Assembly (NCBI GenBank): GCA_026545225.1
Contig: CM048845.1
Span: forward strand, 2,183,001 to 2,247,000
Direction: 5' to 3'
Length of the DNA: 64,000 nt
Origin: Cornus controversa
Lineage: Eukaryota; Streptophyta; Magnoliopsida; Cornales; Cornaceae
The notes under the pieces are model-generated. The model ran no database searches, was not told where the DNA came from, and saw only the letters and a program-made list of their open reading frames with translations. Of the stretch, positions 1-17,810 are shown piece by piece. The position numbers and the translations under genes were made by a program. Within the stretch, counting starts at the first letter, position 1; every line of letters starts with the position of its first letter.

Positions 1-585
1 AGCTTGCACGAAGTCATTTCTTTGTCGTTGTCAAAGGTGATTTTCTTTTTTTTTTTTTCTTTTTTCTTCAAATCCCTACACCACGCTTTTATCTCACTAT
101 TCAAACCTAATTACTCTGCTAAAAATGATAAATTGCTGAGCTCAATCCTCTAGGTGTTCCCGAACCTTCTCTATGGCATCGAAATTGATAAATACATATA
201 AAAATTCATGTTTTTCTATATATATATATGTATCTATGTATGTATGTATATATTTGAATATGATGATTGGATTGTTTGATTTAATTGATCATTTGAAAAT
301 TTGGAGGTTCAGTTTCTTAGATTCGTGTTGTTATAGAGGTTTTTCAGTTTAGTGTTTATGTATATTTTCGTTTTAGCTATGTTTGCAGCACCAAAACGGC
401 GCCTTGAAATTGGAATGAACTAAGTTTCTCCAATTCCAACTCCAAGGCGCCGATCGGTGTTCCCAAATGTAACCTTTATGTATTTGTATATGTAATTTGT
501 TCATTTTCCGATTGAGAAGATTGGTTGACTTTTTTTTTTCTTTTTTTTTTTTTCAATTATTTGATTGCAGTGATTATCCGAAAAA
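1..585 (+). promoter_or_regulatory. 5' leader of the cysteine synthase gene, probably with a leader intron
   Basis: The sequence just before the start codon (TTTTTCAATTATTTGATTGCAG, acceptor AG at 569-570) looks like a splice acceptor 15 nt upstream of the ATG at 586. This suggests an intron in the 5' untranslated region, as is common in plant O-acetylserine(thiol)lyase genes. A possible donor (AAAG then GTGATT) lies at 36-38. If correct, the promoter is outside the window. No TATA box could be assigned. A GC-rich palindrome at 380-465 lies within the presumed leader intron. Confidence 0.5.
380..465. repeat. GC-rich imperfect palindrome in the presumed leader intron
   Basis: Two arms centred on CGGCGCCTTG (397-406) and CAAGGCGCCG (443-452) can pair. 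The pairing extends inward through AATTGGAA/TTCCAATT and outward into CACC/GGTG. The core is strikingly GC-rich against AT-rich surroundings. It could be a tiny palindromic element or a structured regulatory segment. I saw no target-site duplication. Confidence 0.6.
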
Positions 586-7563
<6,978 letters not shown>

Positions 7564-7880
7564 GATGGTTCTCTTTCCAAACTATACTAGATTCGATTCT
7601 CTGCCAGTTTGAGTCCACTTTGGGATAGGAATGGGGTTTCTGGGGTACATTGGGTTCCTGTTGATTGTCATCAATAATAAGATCAATATGAAACTTAAAA
7701 TACTTTGAAGTATTTGGTATTTTTGCAATTTGTTTTTCTTCATTTATAGTTAGTTCATAAACAATGTGTAATACATGGCCTTGGTATCGGGTTGTCTTTG
7801 TAGGAGTTGCTGAATTTTGAACCTTTTAACTCTTGCAATTCTAATCGTTTTGTGAAACTATTATGTAGTTATTTAATGGG
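7564..7880 (+). terminator. 3' untranslated region and likely poly(A) region of the cysteine synthase gene
   Basis: After the TGA at 7561-7563 the sequence becomes U-rich. AATAATAA at 7673-7680, followed by AT-rich sequence, is the most plausible poly(A) signal. This is inferred from position and composition only. Confidence 0.4.
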
Positions 7881-8081
7881 TAGGCTGTGTTCCGAGGTGA
7901 TCTGCTTGAACCACCCTTGTTGCCAGACTAGACATTCTGATATAGAAGTAGCTCAACTTTGTGTTTAAATGATTTACAATGGTGCTGGAACTTCGCTCTT
8001 TTTCAGGGAATTAAATCCACTATCTATTAATACTTGATTTACTTATTAGAACTATCATGAAATTATTATATACCTCCGTGT

Positions 8082-8280
8082 ATTGGTAATCTCATCGTTA
8101 ATAAGACTTTATCTTTCATGATTCTCTATAATAATGAAAAATAGAGTTTTATCACTTGTGGGATTCTTATATTTACGTATTGGGTAATTCCACCACTATT
8201 AAGACTCCATCTTTCATAATTTTCTATAATAATAAAAAATGAAATAAAGTTTTATCACCGGTGAAATTCCTACATTTAAG
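8082..8280. repeat. Diverged tandem pair, 97-bp period
   Basis: Two adjacent copies (from 8082 and from 8179) share ATTGG(G)TAAT, then AAGACT..ATCTTTCAT, then TCTATAATAAT and TTTTATCAC. They are old, judging from many differences. Confidence 0.7.
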
Positions 8281-8500
8281 GAAGAAGCCCCGAATATTGT
8301 AGAATTTATGAAAGTAAAGGTCTGTCCGGGTATAAGTTTGGTTATGAAAGTAAGCTCTGTCTGGGTATAAGTTTGGTTGAATATGCCAATTGACTTGGCT
8401 GGTTGGAGATGTTAGAAGTAAAAAACTACATGTTCTGTATTTGAGTTTTCAAAAGAATATGTAAAATAAATACGGTCTTTATTTCCATCTTTGACTCTAT

Positions 8501-8697
8501 CAAGAGTGAAATAAAGACGTCTTAATGAAGTGAAGGCTTGACAATATTATAAAAAATAAAATAAAAAATTTGAAATAATTGTTGAAGATAAATAATGCCA
8601 AGAGTAAAATAAAGACGTCTTCATGAAGTGAAGGCTTGACAATATTATAAAATAAAAAAAATCGAAATAATTGTTGAAGATAGATAATGCCAATTCA
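8501..8697. repeat. Tandem pair, 98-bp period
   Basis: CAAGAGTGAAATAAAGACGT at 8501 recurs as CAAGAGTAAAATAAAGACGT at 8599. Most of the following 90 bp is shared, including GAAGTGAAGGCTTGACAATA. The copies are closer to each other than the 8082-8280 pair. Confidence 0.85.
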
Positions 8698-9004
8698 AGT
8701 TGAAGTTTGTTAAATAAAAAGTGGACAATGATAAAATAAAAAGATTTTGTTTTGATAACCTAATTCAAAATAATTCCAGCACTTGTTTAGTCAAGTGGAT
8801 AAAATATAGAATAAAATTTTAACGGGTAGAGACTTCAATTACACTTGTTGCGTTTGGTATGCTCATAGAAAGTACATAAAAAATGAAATGAAAAATGAAG
8901 TGAACGAAAAGATAACTAATTTTTTCACATGCATTTGGTTAACATGAAAATTTTACAAGAAATTTGTGAGAAATATTATTTTATTGGTTTGGATAGCAAG
9001 AAAG

Positions 9005-9593
9005 TATACCTGTAAATGGATTGGATTAGGACTGGATCAGGTCTGATCCGATCCGAACCCAATAACAGTTATAATCGATCTGATCCGATAATTCGATGAA
9101 TTATATATAATTAAATCAATATCCGATTTGTTATTAATCAAATATTTGATCCGATAACCCAATCCGAAAAAGATATAATTTTTTTTAAAAAAAATAATAA
9201 TTTCAAAAGAGATTAGCAATTAATGATTAGGGAAAAAATAGAGAAGAAAAATAAAATATAAAGAAAAGTAGTAGAAAAATAAGTATTTGACCTTTTATAA
9301 AGAAAAAACTATAAAGAAAGACAAAATAGAGAGAGGGAAAAATAAAAAGGAAATAATGATAACAAATATTTTAATAGTATGTAAATATTATATGTTATAA
9401 CATTATATAATATATTTATAATAAATTATATATTATATTATCTTGGATTGGATTGATCATAATTCATATCCGATTTATTTAGCTAACGAATTATCGGATT
9501 CGGATCGCTTATGGATTATCGAATTGAATGTCTAATCTATATCCTAATTATTAGCTCGGATTCGGATCAAAATGCGATCCATTGACAAGTCTA
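9005..9593. mobile_element. Non-autonomous hAT-like element with imperfect 8-bp target duplication
   Basis: Imperfect terminal inverted repeats TATACCTGTAAATGG and (inverted) TAGACTTGTCAATGG enclose 589 bp. Both subterminal regions are full of GGATCGGATT-type words in opposite orientation. Flanks are CAAGAAAG (8997-9004) and CATGAAAG (9594-9601), an 8-bp duplication with one mismatch, the size typical of hAT. No coding capacity. Confidence 0.75.
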
Positions 9594-9601
9594 CATGAAA
9601 G

Positions 9602-9977
9602 TGAAAAAAAATGATTTTACCTACCAAAACTACCCTTATAATTTCAAATGCTAAAAAAATAAATGAATTTCTATTAGATGAATCCTCTTTATGCCCAATT
9701 ATTTATATTCATTTTTAGCAAAGAAATAGTAAAATGATGATTTATTAAAAATAATAAATATAATTATTTGTATTTATTTTTAAATTTGTTTATTTTAAAA
9801 TAAGGCTTCATGATATTTTTTTAGGTGGGACTTATTGGTGATTTAAACTTTATTTATCTATTTGTTAGATGTAAACAAAGAAAGTTTCAAGTTCATGTCA
9901 TCAAAAAAAGTCAGTGATAGACCAATTGGTTAGGTACTACAATGATAGAGAATGAAAACAAAGAAGAATAAAAGACA

Positions 9978-10010
<33 letters not shown>

Positions 10011-10520
10011 AATTAAATAAAAAATAAAGTAAAAATAAAAAAGAGAGTTCTAGAGTCAAATAATTAAAGAAGAAAGACTACATGCTCCTGCAACATAAAA
10101 TGAGCATTAAATTTCAAAACATATTATTGCTTTTCAGGTTATATTATAATACTATAATTTTTAAGTGAGAGAAAATGTATTATACTAGAAAAGCTACACT
10201 GAACACTCAAGAAGGAGAGTGCAGAGAAACAACTAACTAGTCATAATAGGAAACATGGGTATAGTACCAAAATTTTTAGGTGTTTTTTGTCGAAATTGTT
10301 TTGGAAAAAATTGACTACCAAACTTAATTTTCTAAAAAAATTTCTCTTTCCGGCTTCCCGCTAACCAAACTCACAAAATATTTATTTATTTTTTCTTTTT
10401 CTTTCCTTTCTTGTTAAAGTTCTCGCTAACGAAACAAAGCCTTAGAATGAAAATATATTTCATAGTTAACACCTATGGAATGAGCATACCATTTTCAATT
10501 AGATTAAAAAAAAAATCATA
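9602..10520. other. AT-rich intergenic spacer
   Basis: I see no gene here. The stretch is A/T-rich with short TA and CA runs near 9980-10006. Confidence 0.6.
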
Positions 10521-10529
10521 TTATCAAAA

Positions 10530-10815
10530 AACCCTTCACCTCTACCATCACCACTGCCACTACCACTACCACCAACTCTACCACCACCGCCACCTCCACA
10601 TCGCCACCTTCCTCCATCACCACCGCCACCGCCACATTACATTGTCATCACCTCCACATTGCCACCTTCCTCCACCACCATCGCCGCTGCCACATCACAT
10701 TGCTACCACCTCTACATCGTCACCTTCCTCCACCTCCATCACACCACCACCACCTTCCTCTACCACCACACCACCTCCACCATCGCTACCACTTCCACCA
10801 TCACCACCACACACC
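10530..10815. repeat. CCA/CAC-rich trinucleotide tract
   Basis: Degenerate repeats of CCACCA, CACCGC and CATCACC run for almost 300 bp. The open reading frame through it is a by-product of the repeat (His/Pro/Ser-rich) and is not supported as a gene. Confidence 0.85.
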
Positions 10816-11099
10816 TTTGTTAGTTTAATTTATTTTGTCACTAAAAAGATATTTTGAATAATTTAATTTAAAATTTATTTTATTCCTCCCTCATTTTCAT
10901 ATTTGCAACAAAACAATAATGAGAATGATCATTCCATTCACATTCTCATTTTCATTTCATTTCTAGATGCATTTTATTCTATTCCATTTCGATGTATCAA
11001 ACGCATCATAATTTATAATTGGTACTTAAAATTTCACCATTTAAAATCTAGATTTTAAAATCATCAATATTTAAGTTTTATTTGGACATTAGTTCATAA

Positions 11100-11994
11100 T
11101 AGGGGTGCACACGGTTCGGTTTGGACCGGATTGAGAGTTCTTCTGAATCAAATCACTACTAACGGTTCTAATAAATCTAAACCGTGTCCAGACCATTTGA
11201 CTAAGGAAACCGAACCAAACCAGACCGTGAAGAACTGATTTGGTCCGGTTCGATTCCATTTGATTTTTTTTTTTCATTTCTTTTTTCACTTGATTAAAAA
11301 ACCAATGTTGTTATAAACCAATCAAGCATTAATTATCTCAGGAAGCATTAACAAATTTTGGACAAGTTAAGCTATCAAGCTAAACCAACCAAATAGTAAG
11401 TACTAAGTAGTAATACAATTTTTGAATAAAATCAAGCTAAGCAACATTCACCCAAACCAACAAGTACTAGTATGTTATACAATCTCAATGAAAAGCACTT
11501 GGGTTGGTTACATGTATCAGTATATCTAATAAAAAAAAACTCATTACTTTTACTTGCAAAATAGTCACAATCATTGAGATTACAATACAAATGTTATTTT
11601 GTGGCATGTATATGAAATATAAAAACAAATAGATGATGGAAATAGAACAGGGAAAAGAGAATAAAACAGTAGAAATTAGGTTTGAATGAAAATAAAAGTA
11701 TGAGTCTTAAGTTAAGAGGAAATTATGTGTATGATTGCATATGTATAATAAGTATGTAGGCAGTAAGTAATGAAGTATATAATAAATAATTTAACATATA
11801 TATGCAAAACTAACGGATAGGTTCGATTCAGATCGGTTTTGTAATTTTTAAATTCGTGTCCGAACCGCGAAATAACGATTTCACTAATTTTGAAATCGTA
11901 TTCAAATCGAACTGTTAGAGAACCGATCTGAACTGTCCAATTCGAATTGGACCGAATTAATTTTTCAGTTTAAGCGGACTTTTGCACAACCCTA
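11100..11994. mobile_element. Non-autonomous hAT-like element just upstream of the L18 gene promoter
   Basis: The left end TAGGGGTGCACACGGTTCGG and the inverted right end TAGGGTTGTGCAAAAGTCCG are matching termini. Subterminal regions carry GGTTCGGTTTGGACCGG-type words in both orientations. The 8-bp flanks are GTTCATAA (11092-11099) and GTTAATAA (11995-12002), one mismatch. The 895-bp element ends about 33 bp before the TATA box of the next gene and encodes nothing. Confidence 0.82.
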
Positions 11995-12026
11995 GTTAAT
12001 AAGCATACACCAGAACTGTAATATAG

Positions 12027-12037
12027 TATATAAAAAA
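12027..12037 (+). promoter_or_regulatory. TATA box of the L18p/L5e gene
   Basis: TATATAAAAAA lies about 30 nt upstream of a probable transcription start near 12060 and about 200 nt upstream of the first splice donor. The assignment is by position and sequence. Confidence 0.5.
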
Positions 12038-12059
12038 AAAAATTTGGTGAAAGGCTAAA

Positions 12060-12275
12060 GGTTTATGAATAAACTCGTTTTGGACTCCTATGACTCGTCT
12101 AATCTCAGGCTCTCAGCCCTTCACTCACGCCCCTCTCTCTGTCTCTCTCGACAACGACTCGCCGAAGTCACGGCTTAGCTACCGAGTACCAGCGACCGAC
12201 GACCACCGATCGTTATCCCACTTTCCGGTGAGTTTTTCCCCATTTCCTACCCCCTCCTCTCTCTCTCCCTCTCCT

Positions 12276-12326
<51 letters not shown>

Positions 12327-13395
12327 TATGTTGGAATATTGGCTACTACATTCCTAAAAGGATTGGAACGACACGTTGTTCTCCTCTCCTCCAACAGGGC
12401 GTTCTGGCCATTGTCACAATCCTTTTGTTCACTGTTTGTTTCTTTGAATCTACTCTCTCATGTACATATAGTATTTGTTTACGTTTATTGCTATATATAT
12501 ATTAAGTCGAGTCAATAGATCACATAATTTAGCGGTGTTAAAAGATTATTCTTTATCATGTATTGGGTGGTTAAATTTAATATGTGATTGATCAATGAAA
12601 TGCTTTTGCTTTGTTGTTCAAACCATAGCTGAGGCACTGCTTATACTTTATCCACAAAAAGAAAAAGAAAAAAAATGTAGCTGAGGTACTGCATCATCCA
12701 GTTTCTTTACCTTTTAGATAGCAATTCTTTTGATGAATTCGCATTAAAAAATATGGCTTTTTTTATTTATTTAAGAAATCATTTCATTAAATGGATATAC
12801 TATAGATGAGCCAAACTTGAACACTGATGGTGGAGCTTGACATGAGCTCGAGCCGAGCTCTTGTATGATCTAGAGGCTTTCTCCTTACATATTGATATAT
12901 TGATATTTCAATCCTTGATACATTCCCAGACTTTTGGTGCACATAAATTCTGTTTTGCATGATAGAGACTCACTCGATTATGGACTCCATTAATCACACA
13001 AATTTCTGGTGGCGAATAAATATTCGTTACTCTTATCTTCCAAGCTCCTGCTGAGCATCATAAATAGTGCCATGATTTTTCAAACGTTCGCTCGAAGCAA
13101 GCTAATATAAGATTAGAAGCTGGTTGCCAAAACCCAAAACGATTTCCCTCAGTTTTCTTATTTATTTATTTATTTAACTTGCCATTTTTTCTTTGGTTAA
13201 TATACGTTAAACATAAACTACTAGGCACAAATAATTCTCGCACACCAAATGTTTGATACTATGCCTCATAGAACTTTGTCACATACACCATGGCCAGTTT
13301 AATTCTAACCCCATCCAGTATAGATCCTTTTTGCTCTGATTATCACTTTATAGCTTTTATCACCTTTCTCTACCACTGCACAGGACCCTACATCA
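12060..13395 (+). other. Spliced 5' leader of the L18p/L5e gene
   Basis: A non-coding first exon (about 12060-12227) ends in CTTTCCG and the strong donor GTGAGT at 12228. The matching acceptor is CACTGCACAG, with AG at 13382-13383, so exon 2 starts 12 nt before the ATG. The intron holds a CT/TA microsatellite at about 12280-12326. Confidence 0.7.
12280..12326. repeat. (CT)n(TA)n compound microsatellite
   Basis: A CT run passes directly into a TA run in the leader intron. Such tracts are length-polymorphic. Confidence 0.92.
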
Positions 13396-14499
13396 ATGTT
13401 TTTAAGAAGAGGCACTATGTTCACATCACTGGCGAGTCCTCATATTCTTTCAAGGGTATGTAGTTTTTCTTCAAGGGCCTTTACGGGTCTTAATGATGTC
13501 AAGGAAGCAACACAATCTTCATTGGTTAATCAAAAGGGCACTACTTCTGCAAACTATGATAACAAAATTCGTCTTTCGCCATTGTTTTCGCATAGTGGAC
13601 CTAATTTGGAGGGTTACAATATCGATCTTGTTGATACTGAGACGTGGCAGGTTTCTTCTTGTTTAGCCGAGGTGTGGCGAGAAACTGACCGGGCAACAAA
13701 AGCAAAGACTTTGTTTATAGAAGCAGATGAAGTGGTTGATCATTCACTTCGTAATAATGATGACCCGGATTTTGATGAGATTGAGGATATGAGAATTCGT
13801 GGAAATCTCTTTTATAAGCTGGACAGGGATTCCAAAGAATTTGAGGAATACAGTTTTGACTTCCATCGCAGAAAATCTTCAAAGAGTAAGGATGATCAAA
13901 GAGAAAGCAAAAAGAAGAACTCAAGTTGTAACTTGGCCTCCAAAGTTGTACAATCTTCAAAGAAGAAGGATGAGCGGAAAGAAAGCAGAAAGAAGGATAA
14001 CCTGAGTCATAGCTTGGATTCTGCAGGTGAAACACTGTCGAAGCTCATCAACAATGAAAATCTTAATTCTCCGCTTTGTGAAATGGAAAATTCTTGTATC
14101 AAAAAGAAAGTAAGGACTCCTACTTTCAATCAGCTCACAGCCCCTTACCATGAACCATTTTGCTTGGACATTTACATCTCAAAAGGATCTGTTCGCGCCT
14201 GCATTATTCACCGGGCAACTAGCAAGGTCGTATCTGTGGCACATTCCATTTCAAAGGACATGAAATTTGATCTGGGCTCAACTAAGAATGCAACTGCTTG
14301 TGCTGCTGTGGGAGAAGTTCTAGCTCAACGAGCCTTGGCTGATGATATCCATAATGTGGTTTATACGCCAAGGAAGGGGGAGAAATTGGAGGGGAAGCTT
14401 CAGATTGTACTTCAGTCCATCGTTGAGAATGGTGTTAATGTGAAGGTTAAGATTAAGCAAAGAAGAGTAAAGAAAGCCAGACATTCATCTACTGGTTAG
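13396..14499 (+). CDS. Ribosomal L18p/L5e (uL18) family protein, probably organellar
   Basis: A single coding exon gives 367 residues. The C-terminal ~110 residues (FCLDIYISKGSVRACIIHR ... VVYTPRKGEKLEGKLQ) resemble the uL18 fold: the beta strand ending ..RACIIHRATSKVVSVAHS, the ATACAAVGEVLAQRAL helix typical of uL18 proteins, and the closing segment. The N-terminus (MFLRRGTMFTSLASPHILSR..) is rich in Arg/Ser and poor in acids, like a mitochondrial presequence; this is inference. The middle (about residues 150-215) is a Lys/Ser/Glu-rich linker containing the near-repeat QSSKKKDERKESRKKD. Plants have several such extended L18p/L5e proteins (from memory, Arabidopsis At3g22450). The protein could bind 5S rRNA or another RNA, but that is not shown here. 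The frame is clean, so the gene looks functional. Confidence 0.85.
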   Translation: MFLRRGTMFTSLASPHILSRVCSFSSRAFTGLNDVKEATQSSLVNQKGTTSANYDNKIRLSPLFSHSGPNLEGYNIDLVDTETWQVSSCLAEVWRETDRATKAKTLFIEADEVVDHSLRNNDDPDFDEIEDMRIRGNLFYKLDRDSKEFEEYSFDFHRRKSSKSKDDQRESKKKNSSCNLASKVVQSSKKKDERKESRKKDNLSHSLDSAGETLSKLINNENLNSPLCEMENSCIKKKVRTPTFNQLTAPYHEPFCLDIYISKGSVRACIIHRATSKVVSVAHSISKDMKFDLGSTKNATACAAVGEVLAQRALADDIHNVVYTPRKGEKLEGKLQIVLQSIVENGVNVKVKIKQRRVKKARHSSTG

Positions 14500-15350
14500 G
14501 AACCCCTTTGCCCAGCCTGATTGTTTCACTGGGTCCAAGAACTTATTTCTCAGTCGCGTTTCCATATTTGAAATATGGATCTGATTGCGCCAATGAAAGT
14601 AATTTCCTTGAAGGAGACAAGTGCAAGAATTTCTAGTTACAACAATTTCTTTGAGATAGAGAATTTCAACATCAATGTTCTGCTTGAGCTTGTGCATATT
14701 TTTTGCCTAGAAGACAGGAGAAAGGAACTATACCATCCTAAAGATTGCGTTAAAATGCCAACTGAGAACTTTATGAGGTAAACTTTTTGACATAAGACTT
14801 CAATAGTTCATCTACGTTTCAACCCCTGGCATTTCTCATATATCATATAAATTTAGAACTGAATATTCTATCAATTTACTCTATCAACATTCTAAATATG
14901 AAATTGGATCAACTTTAATGCAGTACTTTGGAATTCTTACTCTAATTAAGGGTTGCAATGCCTTTTGTGAATTAGAAAATGAGGGGAGTGTTAAGGAGGT
15001 GAAATTATTAGGCACTATGGGGGTACCGACAATGTAGTATCTCTGGCCAATAACAAGTAATTATTTCCTACTATCAAGGAAAATAGTGAGTATTCATTGG
15101 CCGCGGTATACATAATCGGTACCCCCCGGGGTACATAATAATTTTCCGTTAAGGAGATGTGTGATCCTTGAGAGGATAAGGTGTTGGCTGAGCTTAAATG
15201 ATAGATTTGGTAACAGGACTTGTTCCTTCTTATCTGGGCTGGAACTGTTTTGTCCTAAATATGATAAAAAATAAGAAAATAAAAATGATAAATTTCGTAT
15301 CTCTTGTATACTTGTATCATTTACCTGAATTTGTGACTGTAACTTAATAG
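14500..15350 (+). other. 3' flank of the L18p/L5e gene
   Basis: This holds the 3' untranslated region and then non-coding AT-rich sequence. I could not place a poly(A) site with confidence. GGGGTACC-type words near 15020 and 15118 form a loose inverted pair. Confidence 0.4.
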
Positions 15351-16004
15351 TAATTTGGTACAACATGAAATATAGATAGGGTTTTAGAATTCACAAGCTA
15401 TGTTACAAGGACTCTTCAAAAGTGGGTGAAGTACCCGTTTCGGACATACAATAACACAATACTCAGACATGGGTATGGGATATGTGTCCGATACTTTTGG
15501 TTGGACATGCACCTAAAAAACATATTCAATTATGCAATTTTATCATATTATTGTTTCAAAACGTGTCAAATGCCTACGTTAAACACCATGTCACATAAAT
15601 AAATTATTTCTCTCTATAAAATAAAACATACCTATTATATAATATAAATATTTAGCAATGTTCATGTGTCTTTTGGTTTGGAAATTTGATATGTCTGATA
15701 CTTGGATACATACCTGCACCTGATACACGTACTCGAATCTAGGTAGCATAGTTCACAAGTAGGAAGTTCTATACAAGTTAATGTTCGAGGCAAACTCTCA
15801 ATGAGTCAATTTTTATATTTAATATTAATTATTTCCACCGTAATTTGCATCCCGTGGTTTCTCTTTCATTATCTTCTTTTTTATTTTCTCTTTCAAATTT
15901 TATAAAATAATTTGTAAATTTAAGTTATATATAAACACTCTCGTGCAAAAAATGTTGATAAATTAAAAAGAACATGTTGTATCACCAAGTAATTAGACAT
16001 TGTT

Positions 16005-16094
16005 TTTCCTCTCTTCACTCTTTACCAATCATTGAACTCTTGACCCATGGGTTTGGCAACGCATGCCAACTCCGAAGCCAAAAGAGGACCAGTG
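16005..16094 (-). mobile_element. Short tRNA-derived SINE-like insert
   Basis: A 90-bp insert present only in copy 1 of the tandem duplication is flanked by the exact 15-bp repeat TAATTAGACATTGTT (15990-16004 and 16095-16109). Read on the minus strand it holds TGGCTTCGGAGTTGGCA, like a pol III box A. About 30 nt later comes GGTCAAGAGTTCAATG, like a weak box B, and it ends GAGAGGAAA. That layout is typical of a tRNA-headed SINE. The family is not identified. Confidence 0.65.
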
Positions 16095-16635
16095 TAATTA
16101 GACATTGTTGGTAGAGGGAATGCAGTTTTAAAAGTAATCAAAGAGTAGTAAAAAGAAAAAATTTCCATTAACCAAGTTGAAATACCATTTTTATCCTTAA
16201 GTTATTTACCAAATGACTTCAAATCCTTATTTGCAATTTAGCCGTTAAATACTCAAATATTTTTTTGGTACAACATGAAATATAGATAGGGTTTTAGAAT
16301 TCACAAGCTATGTTACAAGGACTCTTCAAAAGTGGGTGAAGTACCCGTTTCGGACACAATAACACAATACTCAGACATGGGTATGAGATATGTGTCCGAC
16401 ATTTTTGGTTGGACACGCACCTAAAAAACATATTCAATTTTGCAATTTTATCATATTATTGTTTCAAAACGCGTCAAATGCCTATATTAAACACCATGTA
16501 ACATAAAGAAATTATTTTACTCTATAAAATAAAACATAAATATTACATAATATAATATATTTAGCAATGTTCATGTGTCCTTTGATTTGTCAATTTGATA
16601 TGTCTGATGGTTGGACACATATCTGCACCTGACAC

Positions 16636-17329
16636 TAGGGGTGACAATGGATCGAATTATGTATTAATCCTAATCCGATTCACGGTCTACAGATTGGTGT
16701 AAATCCAATCCTATCCGATCTGTGGCAATCCGATCCGTGGTTAAGCTAAACCAACAATGATATAATTAAAATCTTGCTCATATCAACATAACAGTATAAC
16801 CAACCTTTTCATCCTTTACATCAACCAACAAGCAGTAGCCACTACATCAACCAACAAGCACTAGCCATTATATCAACCAATATCAGCCTTATATCAGCCT
16901 GGATATAATTATTGTTCTAAATAGCCTTATATCAACCCTTTCCTATACATATCAACAAACAAGCCAATTTAAAATCTTGTACATGCAGCAAACAGTAACC
17001 ATTATAACAACACTAGTAGTCACAAGCATAGCATATAAGAATAAAATGAGTCCTTTAGGTTTAGCTTGAAGGAATTAAAGATATAAGTATTAATATATTT
17101 TTAATAAAATATATAAGATATTATTATTATATATATAATTATATATATATTGCCACAGATTGCCACAGATCGGATCGGATTTCTGACCCTCCAATTCGTG
17201 ATCCGATCTGTTCCCAATGAATTTTTATTTTTCAATTCGCCACCAATTCGTTAGTCATCCAATCCAATCCGATCCACATCCCTATCGGATCGGATTGGAT
17301 CGGATTCACGGTTTTTTTGTGCACCCCTA
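16636..17329. mobile_element. Non-autonomous hAT-like element with perfect 8-bp target duplication
   Basis: Termini TAGGGGTGACAATGG and CACCCCTA are inverted. The 694-bp insert is flanked by CCTGACAC (16628-16635 and 17330-17337). The undisturbed copy of the duplication at 15720-15727 shows the empty site as CCTGATAC. Subterminal regions carry repeated GGATCGGATT words. No coding capacity. Confidence 0.9.
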
Positions 17330-17810
17330 CCTGACACACTTACCCAAATCTAGGTAACATAGTTTTTTTTTTATCAGTTAGGTAACATAGTTCACAAGGA
17401 GGAAGTTCTATACAAGTGAATGTCTGAGGCAAACTCTAAATGAGACAATTTTTATATTTAATATTAATTATTTCCACCTTAATTTGTATCCCGTGGTATC
17501 TCTTTCATTATCTTCTTTTTTATTTCTCTTTCAAATTTTATAAAATAAATTGTAAATGTAAGTTATATATAAACACTCTCTCGCATAAAAATGTTGATAA
17601 ATTAAAAACAACATGTTGTATCACCAAGTAATTAGACATTGTTGGCAGAGGGAATGGAGTTTAAAAGTAATCAAAGAGTAGTAAAAAGAAAAAAATTCCA
17701 TTAACCGAGTTGAAATACCATTTTTAGCCTTAAGTTATTTACCAAATTACTTCAAATCCTTATTTACAATTTGGCCGTTAAATACTCAAATAATTTTTCT
17801 GAAAATTTGA

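Larger units (their letters stand above)
15354..17810. repeat. 910-bp tandem duplication, each copy later hit by a different element
   Basis: Copy 1 starts at 15354 and copy 2 at 16264, exactly 910 bp apart, both beginning TTTGGTACAACATGAAATAT. They run in parallel through words such as TCGGACA, ATGGGTATG and GGAAGTTCTATACAAGT to the end near 17810. Copy 1 alone carries a 90-bp SINE-like insert (16005-16094). Copy 2 alone carries a hAT-like element (16636-17329). No coding sequence was recognised in the unit. Confidence 0.92.

Noticed and set aside
10411-10857. Open frame of 148 codons, His/Pro/Ser-rich
   Set aside because: It is a translation of a CCA/CAC trinucleotide tract, with no domain and no promoter or splice context.
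12090-12518. Open frame of 142 codons at the start of the L18 transcript
   Set aside because: It crosses the strong splice donor at 12228 and a CT/TA microsatellite, so it is leader and intron sequence.
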